Assembly (NCBI GenBank): GCA_964598225.1
Contig: CAZRBG010000013.1
Span: 1-64,000 of the forward strand
From: SG8-4 sp964598225
GTDB lineage: Bacteria > Planctomycetota > Phycisphaerae > Sedimentisphaerales > Anaerobacaceae
Direction of reading: 5' to 3'
DNA: 64,000 nt
Shown here: positions 17,532 through 26,729 of the stretch, in pieces
Numbering within the stretch: position 1 is the stretch's first letter
How the letters are laid out: each line of letters begins with the position of its first letter
Position numbers and translations under genes: made by a program
Notes under the pieces: model-generated
The model's input: the letters and a program-made list of their open reading frames with translations, nothing else
Database searches by the model: none
What the model was told of the DNA's origin: nothing

Positions 17532-18149
17532 ATGCGATGCTTCATAGCGATAGATATCGACGAACAAATAATAAAAGGACTGAGCGACTTACAGGATGAA
17601 TTGCGGCGGAAAGTAGATGTCAGAAAAGGTGACGTCAAGTGGGTAAAACCTGAAAATAAGCATTTGACACTGAAGTTTCTCGGCGAGATAAAAGATGAAC
17701 AGGCCGTCGAAGTATGTAACGCTGCGGAGGACGTGGCGGCAAGGCACGTCAGATTCGATCTGGACGTGCGGTCGGTCGGCCATTTCGGCGGAAGAAGCGC
17801 AAGAGTTCTGTGGGTAGGCGCCGGAGAAACAAGCGAAGCCCTCGTGAAATTGCACGCTGACCTTGAGCAACAACTGCAACAAGCGGGATGGCCGAAGGAA
17901 GGTCGGAAATTCGCGGCACATCTGACTCTGTGCAGGATAAGAAACTCGAAAGCGGGAATCAAGATGGCGCGGGCGATCCGAGAGTATAAGGATTTCGAAC
18001 TCGGTACACTATCGGCAGAGTCGGTTACAGTGTACCAGAGTGAATTAACGCCGCAGGGGCCTGCCTACACGGCTCTGGGCAATTACGGCTTGAAGACAAT
18101 ACAAAAAAACAAAGTTATAAAGCGAGATGATAAATTAGGAGAAAAGTAA
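17532..18149 (+). CDS. thpR: RNA 2',3'-cyclic phosphodiesterase
   Basis: This 205-residue 2H phosphoesterase has both catalytic HxTx motifs, HLTLKFLG (about residues 44-51) and HLTLCRIR (about 131-138), and opens with the family-typical MRCFIAIDI. Members hydrolyse 2',3'-cyclic phosphates or ligate RNA in vitro. It lies 15 bp behind the kinase gene and 1 bp ahead of recA, an arrangement that ties it to the same transcript. Confidence 0.95.
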   Translation: MRCFIAIDIDEQIIKGLSDLQDELRRKVDVRKGDVKWVKPENKHLTLKFLGEIKDEQAVEVCNAAEDVAARHVRFDLDVRSVGHFGGRSARVLWVGAGETSEALVKLHADLEQQLQQAGWPKEGRKFAAHLTLCRIRNSKAGIKMARAIREYKDFELGTLSAESVTVYQSELTPQGPAYTALGNYGLKTIQKNKVIKRDDKLGEK

Positions 18150-18150
18150 A

Positions 18151-19173
18151 ATGGCAAAGACCAAGAAGGCAGCAACAACGTCGAAGGCAACCGGCAAGGA
18201 AGACGCCCTAAAGCGAGTAATCTCGCAGATCGAAAAGCAGTACGGCCAGGGTTCCATCATGCAGATGGATGAGCAGCAGTATACGAAGATTGCGGGCATT
18301 CCCACCGGCTCGCTGTCTCTGGATATAGCACTCGGCGGCAGAGGCATACCGCGAGGCAGAGTCACCGAACTGTACGGACCGGAATCATCGGGTAAAACGA
18401 CACTGGCACTCCATGTGATTGCCGGCGCTCAACGCGCCGGCGGAATAGCCGCGTTTATCGACGCCGAACATGCCTTGGACACCACCTGGGCCAAGAGGTT
18501 GGGCGTTGACGTCAGCGGCTTGCTCGTCAGCCAACCCGATACGGGCGAGCAGGCGCTCGACATCGTCGAAATGCTGGTCAGCTCCAATTCCGTCGACGTC
18601 ATAGTCGTGGACTCGGTTGCAGCATTGACGCCCAAAGCCGAGATCGAGGGCGAAATGGGCGACAGTCACATGGGACTGCACGCCAGATTGATGAGTCAGG
18701 CGATGCGAAAGCTCACCAGCATTATCAACAAGAGCAAAACATCTCTTATCTTCATCAATCAAATCCGCATGAAGATCGGCGTGATGTTCGGAAATCCTGA
18801 AACGACGACCGGCGGGCGGGCGCTGAAGTTCTACAGCTCGGTTCGGCTCGACCTGAGACGGATAACAACGATCAAAGATAACACCGGGGCGATAGGCTCG
18901 AGAGTCAGGGCGAGAGTGGTGAAGAATAAAATTGCCCCGCCTTTCCGCGATACCGAGTTCGACATCATGTTCGATAACGGGATCAGCTACGAGGGTGATC
19001 TGTTAGATCTGGCAACGGCTTGCGATGTTGTCGAAAGGAGCGGCGCCTGGATGAACTACGGCGACGTCCGGCTGGGCCAGGGCCGGGAAAACGCAAAGAA
19101 ATTCCTGATTGAGAACAAAGATCTGGCCGAAGAGATAAAAAACAAGGTCCTCGCCGCCAAGGGGCTGGTGTAA
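18151..19173 (+). CDS. recA: Recombinase A
   Basis: The 340-residue protein forms the strand-exchange filament in homologous recombination and triggers the SOS response. Walker A is GPESSGKTTL (about residues 76-85). Other landmarks are FIDAEHALD, VDVIVVDSVAALTPKAEIEG, the L1/L2 loops (GDSHMGLHARLMSQAMRKLT; FINQIRMKIGVMFGNPETTT) and GGRALKFYSSVRLD. An AGGAGAAAAG site precedes the ATG. The acidic C-terminal tail is short and ends in LAAKGLV. No SOS box is seen, so transcription is probably from the gltX promoter or an unseen internal one. Confidence 0.99.
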   Translation: MAKTKKAATTSKATGKEDALKRVISQIEKQYGQGSIMQMDEQQYTKIAGIPTGSLSLDIALGGRGIPRGRVTELYGPESSGKTTLALHVIAGAQRAGGIAAFIDAEHALDTTWAKRLGVDVSGLLVSQPDTGEQALDIVEMLVSSNSVDVIVVDSVAALTPKAEIEGEMGDSHMGLHARLMSQAMRKLTSIINKSKTSLIFINQIRMKIGVMFGNPETTTGGRALKFYSSVRLDLRRITTIKDNTGAIGSRVRARVVKNKIAPPFRDTEFDIMFDNGISYEGDLLDLATACDVVERSGAWMNYGDVRLGQGRENAKKFLIENKDLAEEIKNKVLAAKGLV

Positions 19174-19230
19174 ACGGGCGGATGAGAATCTCAGGATGCA
19201 TAGAATGCCAGAGAAGACATAACACAGCAA

Positions 19231-21951
19231 ATGAAGACTGCGAAACAAATAAGAAGCGAGTTCATCGACTTCTTCAAAGGCAAAGATCACGAGTTCGTAC
19301 CCAGTTCGCCTATTGTGCCGCGAGACGACGATACGCTGCTCTTCGCCAACGCCGGGATGAACCAGTTCAAGGATATTTTCCTCGGTCTGGCGCCGGCGCA
19401 GTACCGGCGAGTGGCTAACAGCCAGAAATGTCTCCGCGTAAGCGGCAAGCATAACGACCTGGAAGAGGTCGGCAAGGACACCTACCACCATACGTTCTTC
19501 GAGATGCTCGGCAATTGGTCGTTCGACGATTATTTCAAAGCGGAAGCCATCCAGTGGGCTTGGGAACTTATAACCGAAGTCTGGGGCATTGATCCGGATC
19601 GCCTGTGGGCGACGGTTTTCGCCGGCGACCAGGCCGACGGCCTGCCCCCGGACAAAGAGGCTGCCGAACTTTGGCCCAAAGTAACACCACTGCCGGCCGA
19701 AAGGGTCTTGGGCTGCGGCAAGAAAGACAACTTCTGGGAAATGGGCGACACCGGTCCCTGCGGACCGTGCAGCGAATTGCACATCGATCTCGGCCCGGAC
19801 AGATGCGACATGAAAAACGTTCCCGGCCACGAATGCCGGGTCAACGCAGGCTGCGCGAGATATATCGAGCTGTGGAACCTCGTTTTCATACAGTTCAACC
19901 GCCGGGCCGACGAGCTGGTGCCGCTCAAAGCCAGGTATGTCGATACCGGCGCCGGGCTGGAGCGAGTAGTCGCCGTGCTCCAGAACAAAGAGAGCAACTA
20001 TGACACCGATCTGTTCATGCCCATAATCCATTCGACAGCAGATTTGACAGGTCACAAGTACACCTCGCAGCTCGGCAATAAAACCGACAACGCATTCCGC
20101 GTTATAGCCGATCATATCCGCGCTTTGGTGTTCGCGATAACCGACGGCGCAGCGCCTTCCAACGAGGGCCGGGGATATGTGATCCGCCGAATCCTCCGCC
20201 GGGCCTCTCGGTTCGGCAGAGAATTGGGAATGCACGAGCCATTCATCTACAAGCTCGTGCCGGCAGTTGTCGATTGCCTCGGCGACGCCTTCGGCGAGAT
20301 AAGGCAGCGCGCCGACTACGTCTCGACCGTCATCGAATCCGAAGAGGCAAGCTTCGGAAGAACTCTCGACCGGGGCCTTGAAATTTTCAATGCCGCCGCC
20401 AAACGAGCCGAAAAATCCAGAGAAAGCATCATCAGCGGAGAGGACGCCTTTCAGCTTTACGACACGTACGGCTTCCCATTTGATTTGACCGAGTTGATGG
20501 CTCAGGAGCGTAATCTCAAAGTCGATAAGACCAGCTTCGAAGAATTAATGGAGGAGCAAAGAGAGCGAGCCAGAGCGGCCGCGGCCAAAGATTCGCTGTC
20601 GATCATGGACAAGGTGAGCGGCCAGGTCCTGCCCGAAACCCAAGACGTGCACAAATATCAAGCGGATCAGTGCGAAGCCAAACTGATCGGCGTAATCGAC
20701 GACGACGGCTTCAGAAGCGATGGTCGAGTTGAACCGGGAGCCGAGGTCGGGATCGTGCTCGATAAGACCTGCTTCTACGCCGAGGCGGGCGGCCAGGTCG
20801 GCGATTGCGGCGTGATCCGGACAGACTCGGCCCGATTCGTAGTGGAGAACACAGCTAAAGTGGCTAACTGCATAATTCACCAGGGCAAATTCATCGAGGG
20901 CGGTTTTGACGTCGGTGACGCAGTAGAAGCAATCGTCAGCAAAGACAGAAACGCCACGAAGAAGAATCACACCGCTACGCATCTGCTCCAATGGGCGCTG
21001 CAACGGGTGCTCGGTGATTCGGTCGCCCAGCAGGGCAGCTATGTCGGGCCTGATTATTTGAGATTCGACTTCACTTATCACAAAGCGCCGGAGGCCAGGC
21101 AGTTAAAGAAGGTCGAGCGGCTGGTCAGAGAAAAGATCGCGGAGGACCTGCCGGTAACCTGGGCCGTGATGCCGACAGAGGAGGCGAAAAAGCTCGGCGC
21201 AATGGCGCTATTCGGCGAGAAGTACGGCGACGAGGTTCGCGTGGTAGCCGTCGGCGCCGAAGATAAGGACCACATCGATCAAGCCATCAGCCGGGAGTTC
21301 TGCGGCGGCACGCACGTCGAAAGGCTCGGCGCGATCGGCGGCTTCAAGATCGTCAAGGAGGAGAGCATATCCGCCGGCGTGCGACGGATTACGGCATTGA
21401 CCGGTTTGCCGCTGATGGATTATCTCGAAAATGCCAGAGACGTTGTCGATGAATTGTCGACGATGCTCAAGGTCCCCGACGAAGCAGTGGTCGAGAGAGT
21501 GGGCAAACTGATCGAGGATAATAAGAAGCTGTCCAAAGAGCTAAAGACGGCCGGACGCAAGTCCGGCTCGGATGCGATGGCCGAGGCGAGAAAGCTCCTG
21601 GACAAATGCGAAAGAAGCGGCGAGACGTCGATAATCACGCACCAGTTCTCGGCGGTCTCGGTCGAGGAGGCCAGAGAAGCCATTGACATGCTCAAGAAAA
21701 AGGCCAAATCAGCCGCGGTGGTTTTCGGCTTCGAGGATAACGGCAAGGCAACACTCCTGGCCGGAGTTACCGACGATCTGATCAAAAAAGGCCTGAAAGC
21801 CGGCGACATCGTCAAGGAGATCGCCCCGATAGTCGACGGCGGGGGCGGCGGCAGGCCCCAAATGGCCCAGGCCGGCGGAAAAAATCCGGCAAAAATAGGC
21901 GAGGCATTAGCCAAAGCCGCCGACCTGATAAAGACAAAGCTGGGTGCCTGA
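19231..21951 (+). CDS. alaS: Alanyl-tRNA synthetase
   Basis: The 906-residue protein is a full-length class II AlaRS. The N-terminal aminoacylation domain starts IRSEFIDFFKGKDHEFVPSS and includes SGKHNDLEEVGKDTYHHTFF. The editing domain carries zinc ligands in NHTATHLLQWALQ (about residues 577-589) and CGGTHVERLG (about 691-700). The C-Ala domain is near 760-906 and ends with the Gly-rich DGGGGGRPQMAQAGG motif. It is the last gene of the gltX-recA operon. Confidence 0.99.
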   Translation: MKTAKQIRSEFIDFFKGKDHEFVPSSPIVPRDDDTLLFANAGMNQFKDIFLGLAPAQYRRVANSQKCLRVSGKHNDLEEVGKDTYHHTFFEMLGNWSFDDYFKAEAIQWAWELITEVWGIDPDRLWATVFAGDQADGLPPDKEAAELWPKVTPLPAERVLGCGKKDNFWEMGDTGPCGPCSELHIDLGPDRCDMKNVPGHECRVNAGCARYIELWNLVFIQFNRRADELVPLKARYVDTGAGLERVVAVLQNKESNYDTDLFMPIIHSTADLTGHKYTSQLGNKTDNAFRVIADHIRALVFAITDGAAPSNEGRGYVIRRILRRASRFGRELGMHEPFIYKLVPAVVDCLGDAFGEIRQRADYVSTVIESEEASFGRTLDRGLEIFNAAAKRAEKSRESIISGEDAFQLYDTYGFPFDLTELMAQERNLKVDKTSFEELMEEQRERARAAAAKDSLSIMDKVSGQVLPETQDVHKYQADQCEAKLIGVIDDDGFRSDGRVEPGAEVGIVLDKTCFYAEAGGQVGDCGVIRTDSARFVVENTAKVANCIIHQGKFIEGGFDVGDAVEAIVSKDRNATKKNHTATHLLQWALQRVLGDSVAQQGSYVGPDYLRFDFTYHKAPEARQLKKVERLVREKIAEDLPVTWAVMPTEEAKKLGAMALFGEKYGDEVRVVAVGAEDKDHIDQAISREFCGGTHVERLGAIGGFKIVKEESISAGVRRITALTGLPLMDYLENARDVVDELSTMLKVPDEAVVERVGKLIEDNKKLSKELKTAGRKSGSDAMAEARKLLDKCERSGETSIITHQFSAVSVEEAREAIDMLKKKAKSAAVVFGFEDNGKATLLAGVTDDLIKKGLKAGDIVKEIAPIVDGGGGGRPQMAQAGGKNPAKIGEALAKAADLIKTKLGA

Positions 21952-22084
21952 CTGGCCCGCCGGAGCGGCGACGCCCGAAAAAAACGTGCTCGGAGAGGAT
22001 CTTTTCTGAAGAAAAGTTCGCTTTCGGACGTCTTGTCCCACAGAACGTGTCCGGGGAATCGAAAACGACAGGGCGGCAGACGTC

Positions 22085-23170
22085 ATGATTAAGTTTAGCT
22101 GCAAAAACTGCGGCCACAAGCTCGGCGTCAAAGACGAAATGGCAGGCAAAAAGGGCAAGTGCCCCGGTTGCGGCGGCATTATCACGGTGCCGGAAAAATC
22201 CCTTCTTGTGAGCTTCCGATGCGAAAACTGCGGCAGGAATATCAGCGCCCTGCCCACCCAATCCGGCAAGAAAGGCAAATGCCCCAACTGTAATCAAACG
22301 CTTGTTGTCCCCCAATTGCACGGCCTAACCCTCCTCGATGCCCCGGCCGAATACAAGCTTCAAGACCAGCAGCCAAGCCCGCCCGCATCGACTCAACAAG
22401 AATTTGAGAACGACGAAAACGAGCGGGAATTCAAAGAAGAAACGGAATCCGACGAGCAGCGAAAGCTGCCATGGTTCATCGACATATTACTGTATCCGAC
22501 CAGCGCGCCGGGATTGACGCATCTGGCAATCTTCATCGGCGTTCCATTCTTGATTTACCTCGTACGACAGATGCTGGGACCGTTTGCTCTAACGCTGTGG
22601 CTTCCCAGTCTCATCGTTAACGTCCTGATCGGCCTCTATATGTGCTGGTATTTCGCAGAATGCGTTCGCGACAGCGCCAATGGCGGAATTCGTGCTCCGG
22701 AATCTTTTGCGAGCGCCGACATAGGCAGCATGTTCGGGCAGTGGCTGTATGTAGCCGCCTGCTATGCTCTTTTCGTAGCGCCGGCAACTTTCTACAGCAT
22801 CTTTGCCGGTGGAATAGACGCTGTTTTCTGGATTCTTGTAGCTTATGGCGTTTTTTTCTTCCCGATGGGATTGCTGGCGGCGGTAATGTTCGATTCCAGT
22901 TCTGCTTTCAATCCTATTCTATGGATCGGTTCTATATTCAGCACTTTCTTTCAGTACTGCGGCTTGGTATTTCTAATTGCCGGGCTCTTTTTGGCTTTCC
23001 GCGCCATGATAGGCATTGTAGAATCGTACGCGCCCGAACAGAATACGATTGGCACAGGAATTCTTGGCGCAGCGCTCTTGTGCCCGATGCTCTACCTCGT
23101 TTTTGTTGTGGCCCACTTGCTCGGACGCTTCTACTGGAAGTATCAGGATAGCCTAAATTGGGAAGTCTGA
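22085..23170 (+). CDS. Membrane protein with two N-terminal zinc ribbons
   Basis: The first 80 residues hold two CxxC...CxxC ribbons (FSCKNCGHKLGV with KGKCPGCGG; FRCENCGRNIS with KGKCPNCNQ). These are followed by an acidic linker and about six hydrophobic segments from residue 130 onward (LTHLAIFIGVPFLIYLV; LPSLIVNVLIGLYMCWYF; VFWILVAYGVFFFPMGLLAA and others). Such ribbon-plus-membrane proteins are common and uncharacterised in Planctomycetota. The next gene encodes a paralogue without the ribbons. Function is unknown. Confidence 0.85.
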   Translation: MIKFSCKNCGHKLGVKDEMAGKKGKCPGCGGIITVPEKSLLVSFRCENCGRNISALPTQSGKKGKCPNCNQTLVVPQLHGLTLLDAPAEYKLQDQQPSPPASTQQEFENDENEREFKEETESDEQRKLPWFIDILLYPTSAPGLTHLAIFIGVPFLIYLVRQMLGPFALTLWLPSLIVNVLIGLYMCWYFAECVRDSANGGIRAPESFASADIGSMFGQWLYVAACYALFVAPATFYSIFAGGIDAVFWILVAYGVFFFPMGLLAAVMFDSSSAFNPILWIGSIFSTFFQYCGLVFLIAGLFLAFRAMIGIVESYAPEQNTIGTGILGAALLCPMLYLVFVVAHLLGRFYWKYQDSLNWEV

Positions 23171-23181
23171 GGATCGTTTTC

Positions 23182-23928
23182 ATGAAGATACTTGAACAAG
23201 AGCCGCCGTTGGCCGACGAGTGTAAACTGCCGTGGCTTGTTGATGCTTTCCTTTATCCAATCAGCGCTTCCGGCATGGTGAACCTCGCTGTCTTTGTACT
23301 CTTGCCGCGAGTCATCGCATTTCTCGTCGGAGTGCTGGCGGCGTTCCTTAGCCCCTTCCTCCAATTCGGCACCCGTTACATCATCCTGTTTCTGACGATC
23401 CCCTTCTACATCGTTTTCATCTGCTACGTTTGCTACTATATTGCCCATTGCGTGATTGATAGCGCTAAAGGCAACAGGCGAGCGTCGGACCTTCCAATTG
23501 CCGACACATTCGACGTTAGTGACCTAATCTCGCAAACTATTGTTCTGCTGGGCTGCGTCGCCATTTGTTTTTGGCCTGTAGCTGTGTATTACGTACTGAC
23601 ACAACGGACCGACGCATGGTTCTGGCTGCTCTCGGCCGGAGGGACTTTTTTCCTGCCCATGTCATTTCTTGCCGGGGTCATGTTCAACTCATTCGATGCA
23701 CTGAATCCGATGCGAGTCGTCCGGTCGATAGGTCGTGCGTTTCTGTCCTATTGTGGATTGGTCCTGTTCTTCTACGCTGTCGGTGGGTTGATCGCCGTGG
23801 CCTTACCGAGGCTTGCGATGTGGGCATTTGCCCGTCAAAGCATCCAAATCTATATGGCCTTCGTTCTGGCGCATCGTTTAGGGTGGTTTTACTGGTGGCA
23901 AAAGGACAAGCTCGGATGGGGCCTGTGA
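23182..23928 (+). CDS. Membrane protein, paralogue of the preceding gene
   Basis: The 248-residue product shares the membrane part of its neighbour: KLPWLVDAFLYPISASGMVN matches KLPWFIDILLYPTSAPGLTH. FFLPMSFLAGVMFNSFDALN matches FFPMGLLAAVMFDSSSAFN, and both end in ...LGRFYW/LGWFYW. It lacks the zinc ribbons. I start it at ATG 23182, after a GAGGA site, not at the TTG inside the previous gene. The two probably arose by tandem duplication and may form a heteromer. Confidence 0.85.
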   Translation: MKILEQEPPLADECKLPWLVDAFLYPISASGMVNLAVFVLLPRVIAFLVGVLAAFLSPFLQFGTRYIILFLTIPFYIVFICYVCYYIAHCVIDSAKGNRRASDLPIADTFDVSDLISQTIVLLGCVAICFWPVAVYYVLTQRTDAWFWLLSAGGTFFLPMSFLAGVMFNSFDALNPMRVVRSIGRAFLSYCGLVLFFYAVGGLIAVALPRLAMWAFARQSIQIYMAFVLAHRLGWFYWWQKDKLGWGL

Positions 23929-23943
23929 GTCCTTAGCTTAGCG

Positions 23944-25260
23944 TCAATCCTGCTGTCTGATTCTTACGCTTTTCGCATGTGCATGGAGGCCTTCGATCTG
24001 CGCCAGCCGAACGATGTCCTCGGCGCTTGCGGTCAGCATTTCCGGGTCGTATTCGACGATACTTATGGATTTGAGGAAATCGTTACTGGTCAGCGCGCTT
24101 GCGAACTTCGCCCGCGTTCCGGTGGGCAGGGTGTGGCTCGGTCCGGCCCAATAGTCGCCGACCGCCACGGGTGTGTACGAACCGACGAAGATCGCCCCGG
24201 CGTTGCTTATTCTTTCTGCAATTTCCCGGCTCTCCGGCCCACATTGGACCTCCAGGTGCTCGGGAGCAAGCTCATCCGCCATTTCAATCGCTGAGTCAAT
24301 ATTCTCGACGACCATGATAGCGCTGTAATCTTTCAACGATTGCAGCGCATCTTTGGCTCTTTGAAGTTCAGCCACCTGTTTTTGCAACTCGGCAAGAGTT
24401 TCTTCTGCAAGCTGTTTCGAATCGGTTACGACAATCGCGCTGCTGTCGGCGGCGTGCTCGGCCTGGCTCAGCATGTCTGCGGCGATCCAAGCCGGATTGG
24501 CCTGCTCGTTTGCGACAATGAAGACCTCGCTCGGCCCGGCAATCGAGTCGATATCGCAGTAGTCGCCCGATACGTTCTTCTTGGCCGACTGGACCCATTT
24601 GTTGCCGGGGCCGACGATTTTGTCCACCTTATCGATAGTTTCAGTTCCGAACGCCATCGCGGCAACCGCCTGCGCGCCGCCGAGCCGGTAGACCTCGTCG
24701 ATTCCCAGCTCGCAGCATACCGCCAGGATCACAGGATGGATGCTTCCTTCGTGCCGAGGCGGAGAGACTACGGCGATTTCTTTCACGCCCGCAACCAAAG
24801 CCGGAACAGCCGTCATAATAACCGTCGAGGGCAGAGGCGCCGAAGCCCCCGGCACGCATACGCCGACCCTTCTTATCGGCGTGTATCTTATGCCGCGAGG
24901 CACATCGCCCTTAGTGACCAGAATATCCTGCTGGTACGCTCTGACGTTTTCTATCGCCTGGCACAGCGAAGCCAGAACGTCCCGATCAATATCGGAAAGA
25001 GCGTTCTCCAACTCTTCTTTGGTTACTCGAAATTGATCGGGCTTTAATGTGATTCCGTCGAATTCTTTAGTGTATTTGGCCACAGCTTTGTCGCCGTGTT
25101 CGGCAACGTCACGAAGAATATCAACTACCTGTTGATTCTCCTGGCTGCCGTAGTCGGCAAAGCGGGCAGCGGCCGCTATCCTCGAACGGAAATTTCCAAG
25201 CTTTTTGTCAAAATCAGAGTCGGAGTGGGAAATGAGGATTTTGTCGAGTTCGTTGGGCAT
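23944..25260 (-). CDS. hisD: Histidinol dehydrogenase
   Basis: This enzyme makes L-histidine from L-histidinol in two NAD-dependent steps, the end of histidine synthesis. Signatures are GVCVPGASAPLPSTVIM, YRLGGAQAVAAMAFGTETI, DKIVGPGNKWVQSAKK, IAGPSEVFI and zinc/catalytic residues in SQAEHAADSSAIVV, ELAPEHLEVQ, AGPSHTLPTGTRAK and GLHAHAKSV. The ATG at 25260 has AAGGA 8 nt upstream, whereas the longer start at 25290 has no site and overlaps the neighbour, so I use 25260 (438 residues). No other his genes are nearby. Confidence 0.96.
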   Translation of the reverse strand: MPNELDKILISHSDSDFDKKLGNFRSRIAAAARFADYGSQENQQVVDILRDVAEHGDKAVAKYTKEFDGITLKPDQFRVTKEELENALSDIDRDVLASLCQAIENVRAYQQDILVTKGDVPRGIRYTPIRRVGVCVPGASAPLPSTVIMTAVPALVAGVKEIAVVSPPRHEGSIHPVILAVCCELGIDEVYRLGGAQAVAAMAFGTETIDKVDKIVGPGNKWVQSAKKNVSGDYCDIDSIAGPSEVFIVANEQANPAWIAADMLSQAEHAADSSAIVVTDSKQLAEETLAELQKQVAELQRAKDALQSLKDYSAIMVVENIDSAIEMADELAPEHLEVQCGPESREIAERISNAGAIFVGSYTPVAVGDYWAGPSHTLPTGTRAKFASALTSNDFLKSISIVEYDPEMLTASAEDIVRLAQIEGLHAHAKSVRIRQQD

Positions 25261-25270
25261 GTGCTGATCC

Positions 25271-26209
25271 TTATCTACCGAAGTTGCCATGGTTGTAAGT
25301 CGGCGTTGCTTTGTGCAGTAGTAGATAATCAGTGTCTTGATAATCGGTGAGAATACCGCCTACTTTAAATCTAATCGGCTCGAAATCGGCGGATATCTTC
25401 CGTTCGGCCAGTTCCAGCGCCTCGCAGGGCAATAGACGTAAAGATCTCCGCCGGACGTTTAGCCCGAGAGAATCAAGCTCGAAGACAAAACCGCCATCGT
25501 CACGAGCGACGATAAAGCCGGTCCTGTTTACAAAGACAGAATCTGAAGCGCCCCTATAACGCTGCCCTTCCGGTTGGTCTCGACTTTCGTCCGGCTGGTT
25601 CGGTTCAACAGCCGCCACGTCATTTTCGTCTTCGATCGGTCGCTCCCTCGCGGCCATAGCTTCTCTCGTGTCCCGGAGCTTGTCTAATATATCGCTCGGG
25701 ATGTCCAGAACATCGTTCGGATCACGAGTTATAGTTGGCGGATCGGTTTTCTGTTCGGGCGGAGTTTCCATTGCCCCTGCACCTGCCTGCGGTCGAATTT
25801 CCTCGGTTTTCTTCGGCTCTGGCTCCGAGATTTGCCGCACCGGTAGAAAAAAACTCGGGAAAATGAAATTCTCACCCTTATATCTTGTAACTCTGCCATT
25901 CCAGAGTCGGAAAGTCATCTCCGAACGCCTCCGCCCGTTAGCAATCATTTTCTCCAGAGTCGAAGACGGCAGAATTCGCACTTTCGTACCTGCTTCGAGA
26001 ACGTCCCTGAAGTCGTTCACGTCCGCGGAAAGCTCGAAGAACCACGCATCGTTGCCGTCCGGGCTGCTCAGCCGGCCGTCAACACCTCTGAGGACAAAAC
26101 CTTCTCGCAGCAGCGGGGGCTCCGGGATCAGAGTCGTGTCGAAACCCGAAACTCCTCGGGCAACACCAACGAGCAAAGCCAAAACCAATAATACCGGTAT
26201 CTTTTTCAT
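25271..26209 (-). CDS. Exported hypothetical protein
   Basis: The 312-residue protein begins MKKIPVLLVLALLVGVARG, a signal peptide. It has a conserved-looking first half (LREGFVLRGVDGRLS, WFFELSADVNDFRDVLEAG, VRILPSSTLEKMI), a Pro/Glu/Gln-rich linker and a C-terminal half (FVFELDSLGLNVRRRSLRLL, DYLLLHKATPTYNHGNFGR). I do not recognise a family. It starts 1 bp after the LOG gene stop and ends 10 bp before hisD, so it belongs to the same operon. Confidence 0.8.
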   Translation of the reverse strand: MKKIPVLLVLALLVGVARGVSGFDTTLIPEPPLLREGFVLRGVDGRLSSPDGNDAWFFELSADVNDFRDVLEAGTKVRILPSSTLEKMIANGRRRSEMTFRLWNGRVTRYKGENFIFPSFFLPVRQISEPEPKKTEEIRPQAGAGAMETPPEQKTDPPTITRDPNDVLDIPSDILDKLRDTREAMAARERPIEDENDVAAVEPNQPDESRDQPEGQRYRGASDSVFVNRTGFIVARDDGGFVFELDSLGLNVRRRSLRLLPCEALELAERKISADFEPIRFKVGGILTDYQDTDYLLLHKATPTYNHGNFGR

Positions 26210-26210
26210 G

Positions 26211-26729
26211 TCAAAAATCGGTAACCAATTCGACGGCCTGTTCCGGATCTTTCGCCAACTCCACGTATCTTCTACTGTCGGGATCGTCCGTAGCGATAAG
26301 CTCAATGAGCGGCTTCCAGAACTCGCCCACGAGTATAATCGGTTTGTCCGAATTGAGAAAGCCCTTGTTTCTCAACTCCCACACTTTCGCCAGCTCGAGC
26401 AGCGTGCCTGTACCCCCCGGCAGAACCATGTAAGCGCGGCCCAGTTCGAGGAGTTTATCGAGCCGCTCGCCGAGCGAACCGGTGACGATCTCACATGTAA
26501 CATATTCGTTAGCTTTGGACTTGAAAGCCGAGCAGGTAACACCTATGACCTGCCCGCCCGCCCGCTTTGCGCCCCGGGCTGAAGCCGTCATCGTCCCGCC
26601 GTATCCGCCGTTGGCTATGGTAAATCCCGCCTGCGCCAGCAGTTGCCCTGTTTCCAGTGCCAATTCGTAAATCGCATCGCCTGCCTTAGCCCGGCTCGTT
26701 CCGAAGATGGATACTACTTTATCAGCCAT
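26211..26729 (-). CDS. LOG-family protein (Rossmann fold, TIGR00725/TIGR00730-like)
   Basis: This 172-residue protein has the family motif PGGTGTLLELAKVWELRN (P-G-G-x-G-T-x-x-E) and an N-terminal FGTSRAKAGD...NGGYGGTM nucleotide-binding segment. Family members include cytokinin-activating phosphoribohydrolases and nucleotide 5'-monophosphate nucleosidases. Catalysis here is likely nucleotide hydrolysis but unproven. Its ATG overlaps the aconitase stop by 8 bp, indicating translational coupling. Confidence 0.9.
   Translation of the reverse strand: MADKVVSIFGTSRAKAGDAIYELALETGQLLAQAGFTIANGGYGGTMTASARGAKRAGGQVIGVTCSAFKSKANEYVTCEIVTGSLGERLDKLLELGRAYMVLPGGTGTLLELAKVWELRNKGFLNSDKPIILVGEFWKPLIELIATDDPDSRRYVELAKDPEQAVELVTDF

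Noticed and set aside
18100..18151. LexA/SOS operator directly before recA
   Set aside because: recA starts 1 bp after thpR and no palindromic operator of a known LexA type is visible there.
19003..20235. 410-codon ORF on the minus strand across recA/alaS
   Set aside because: It is antisense to two certain housekeeping genes. Codon pattern and lack of domains mark it as a shadow.
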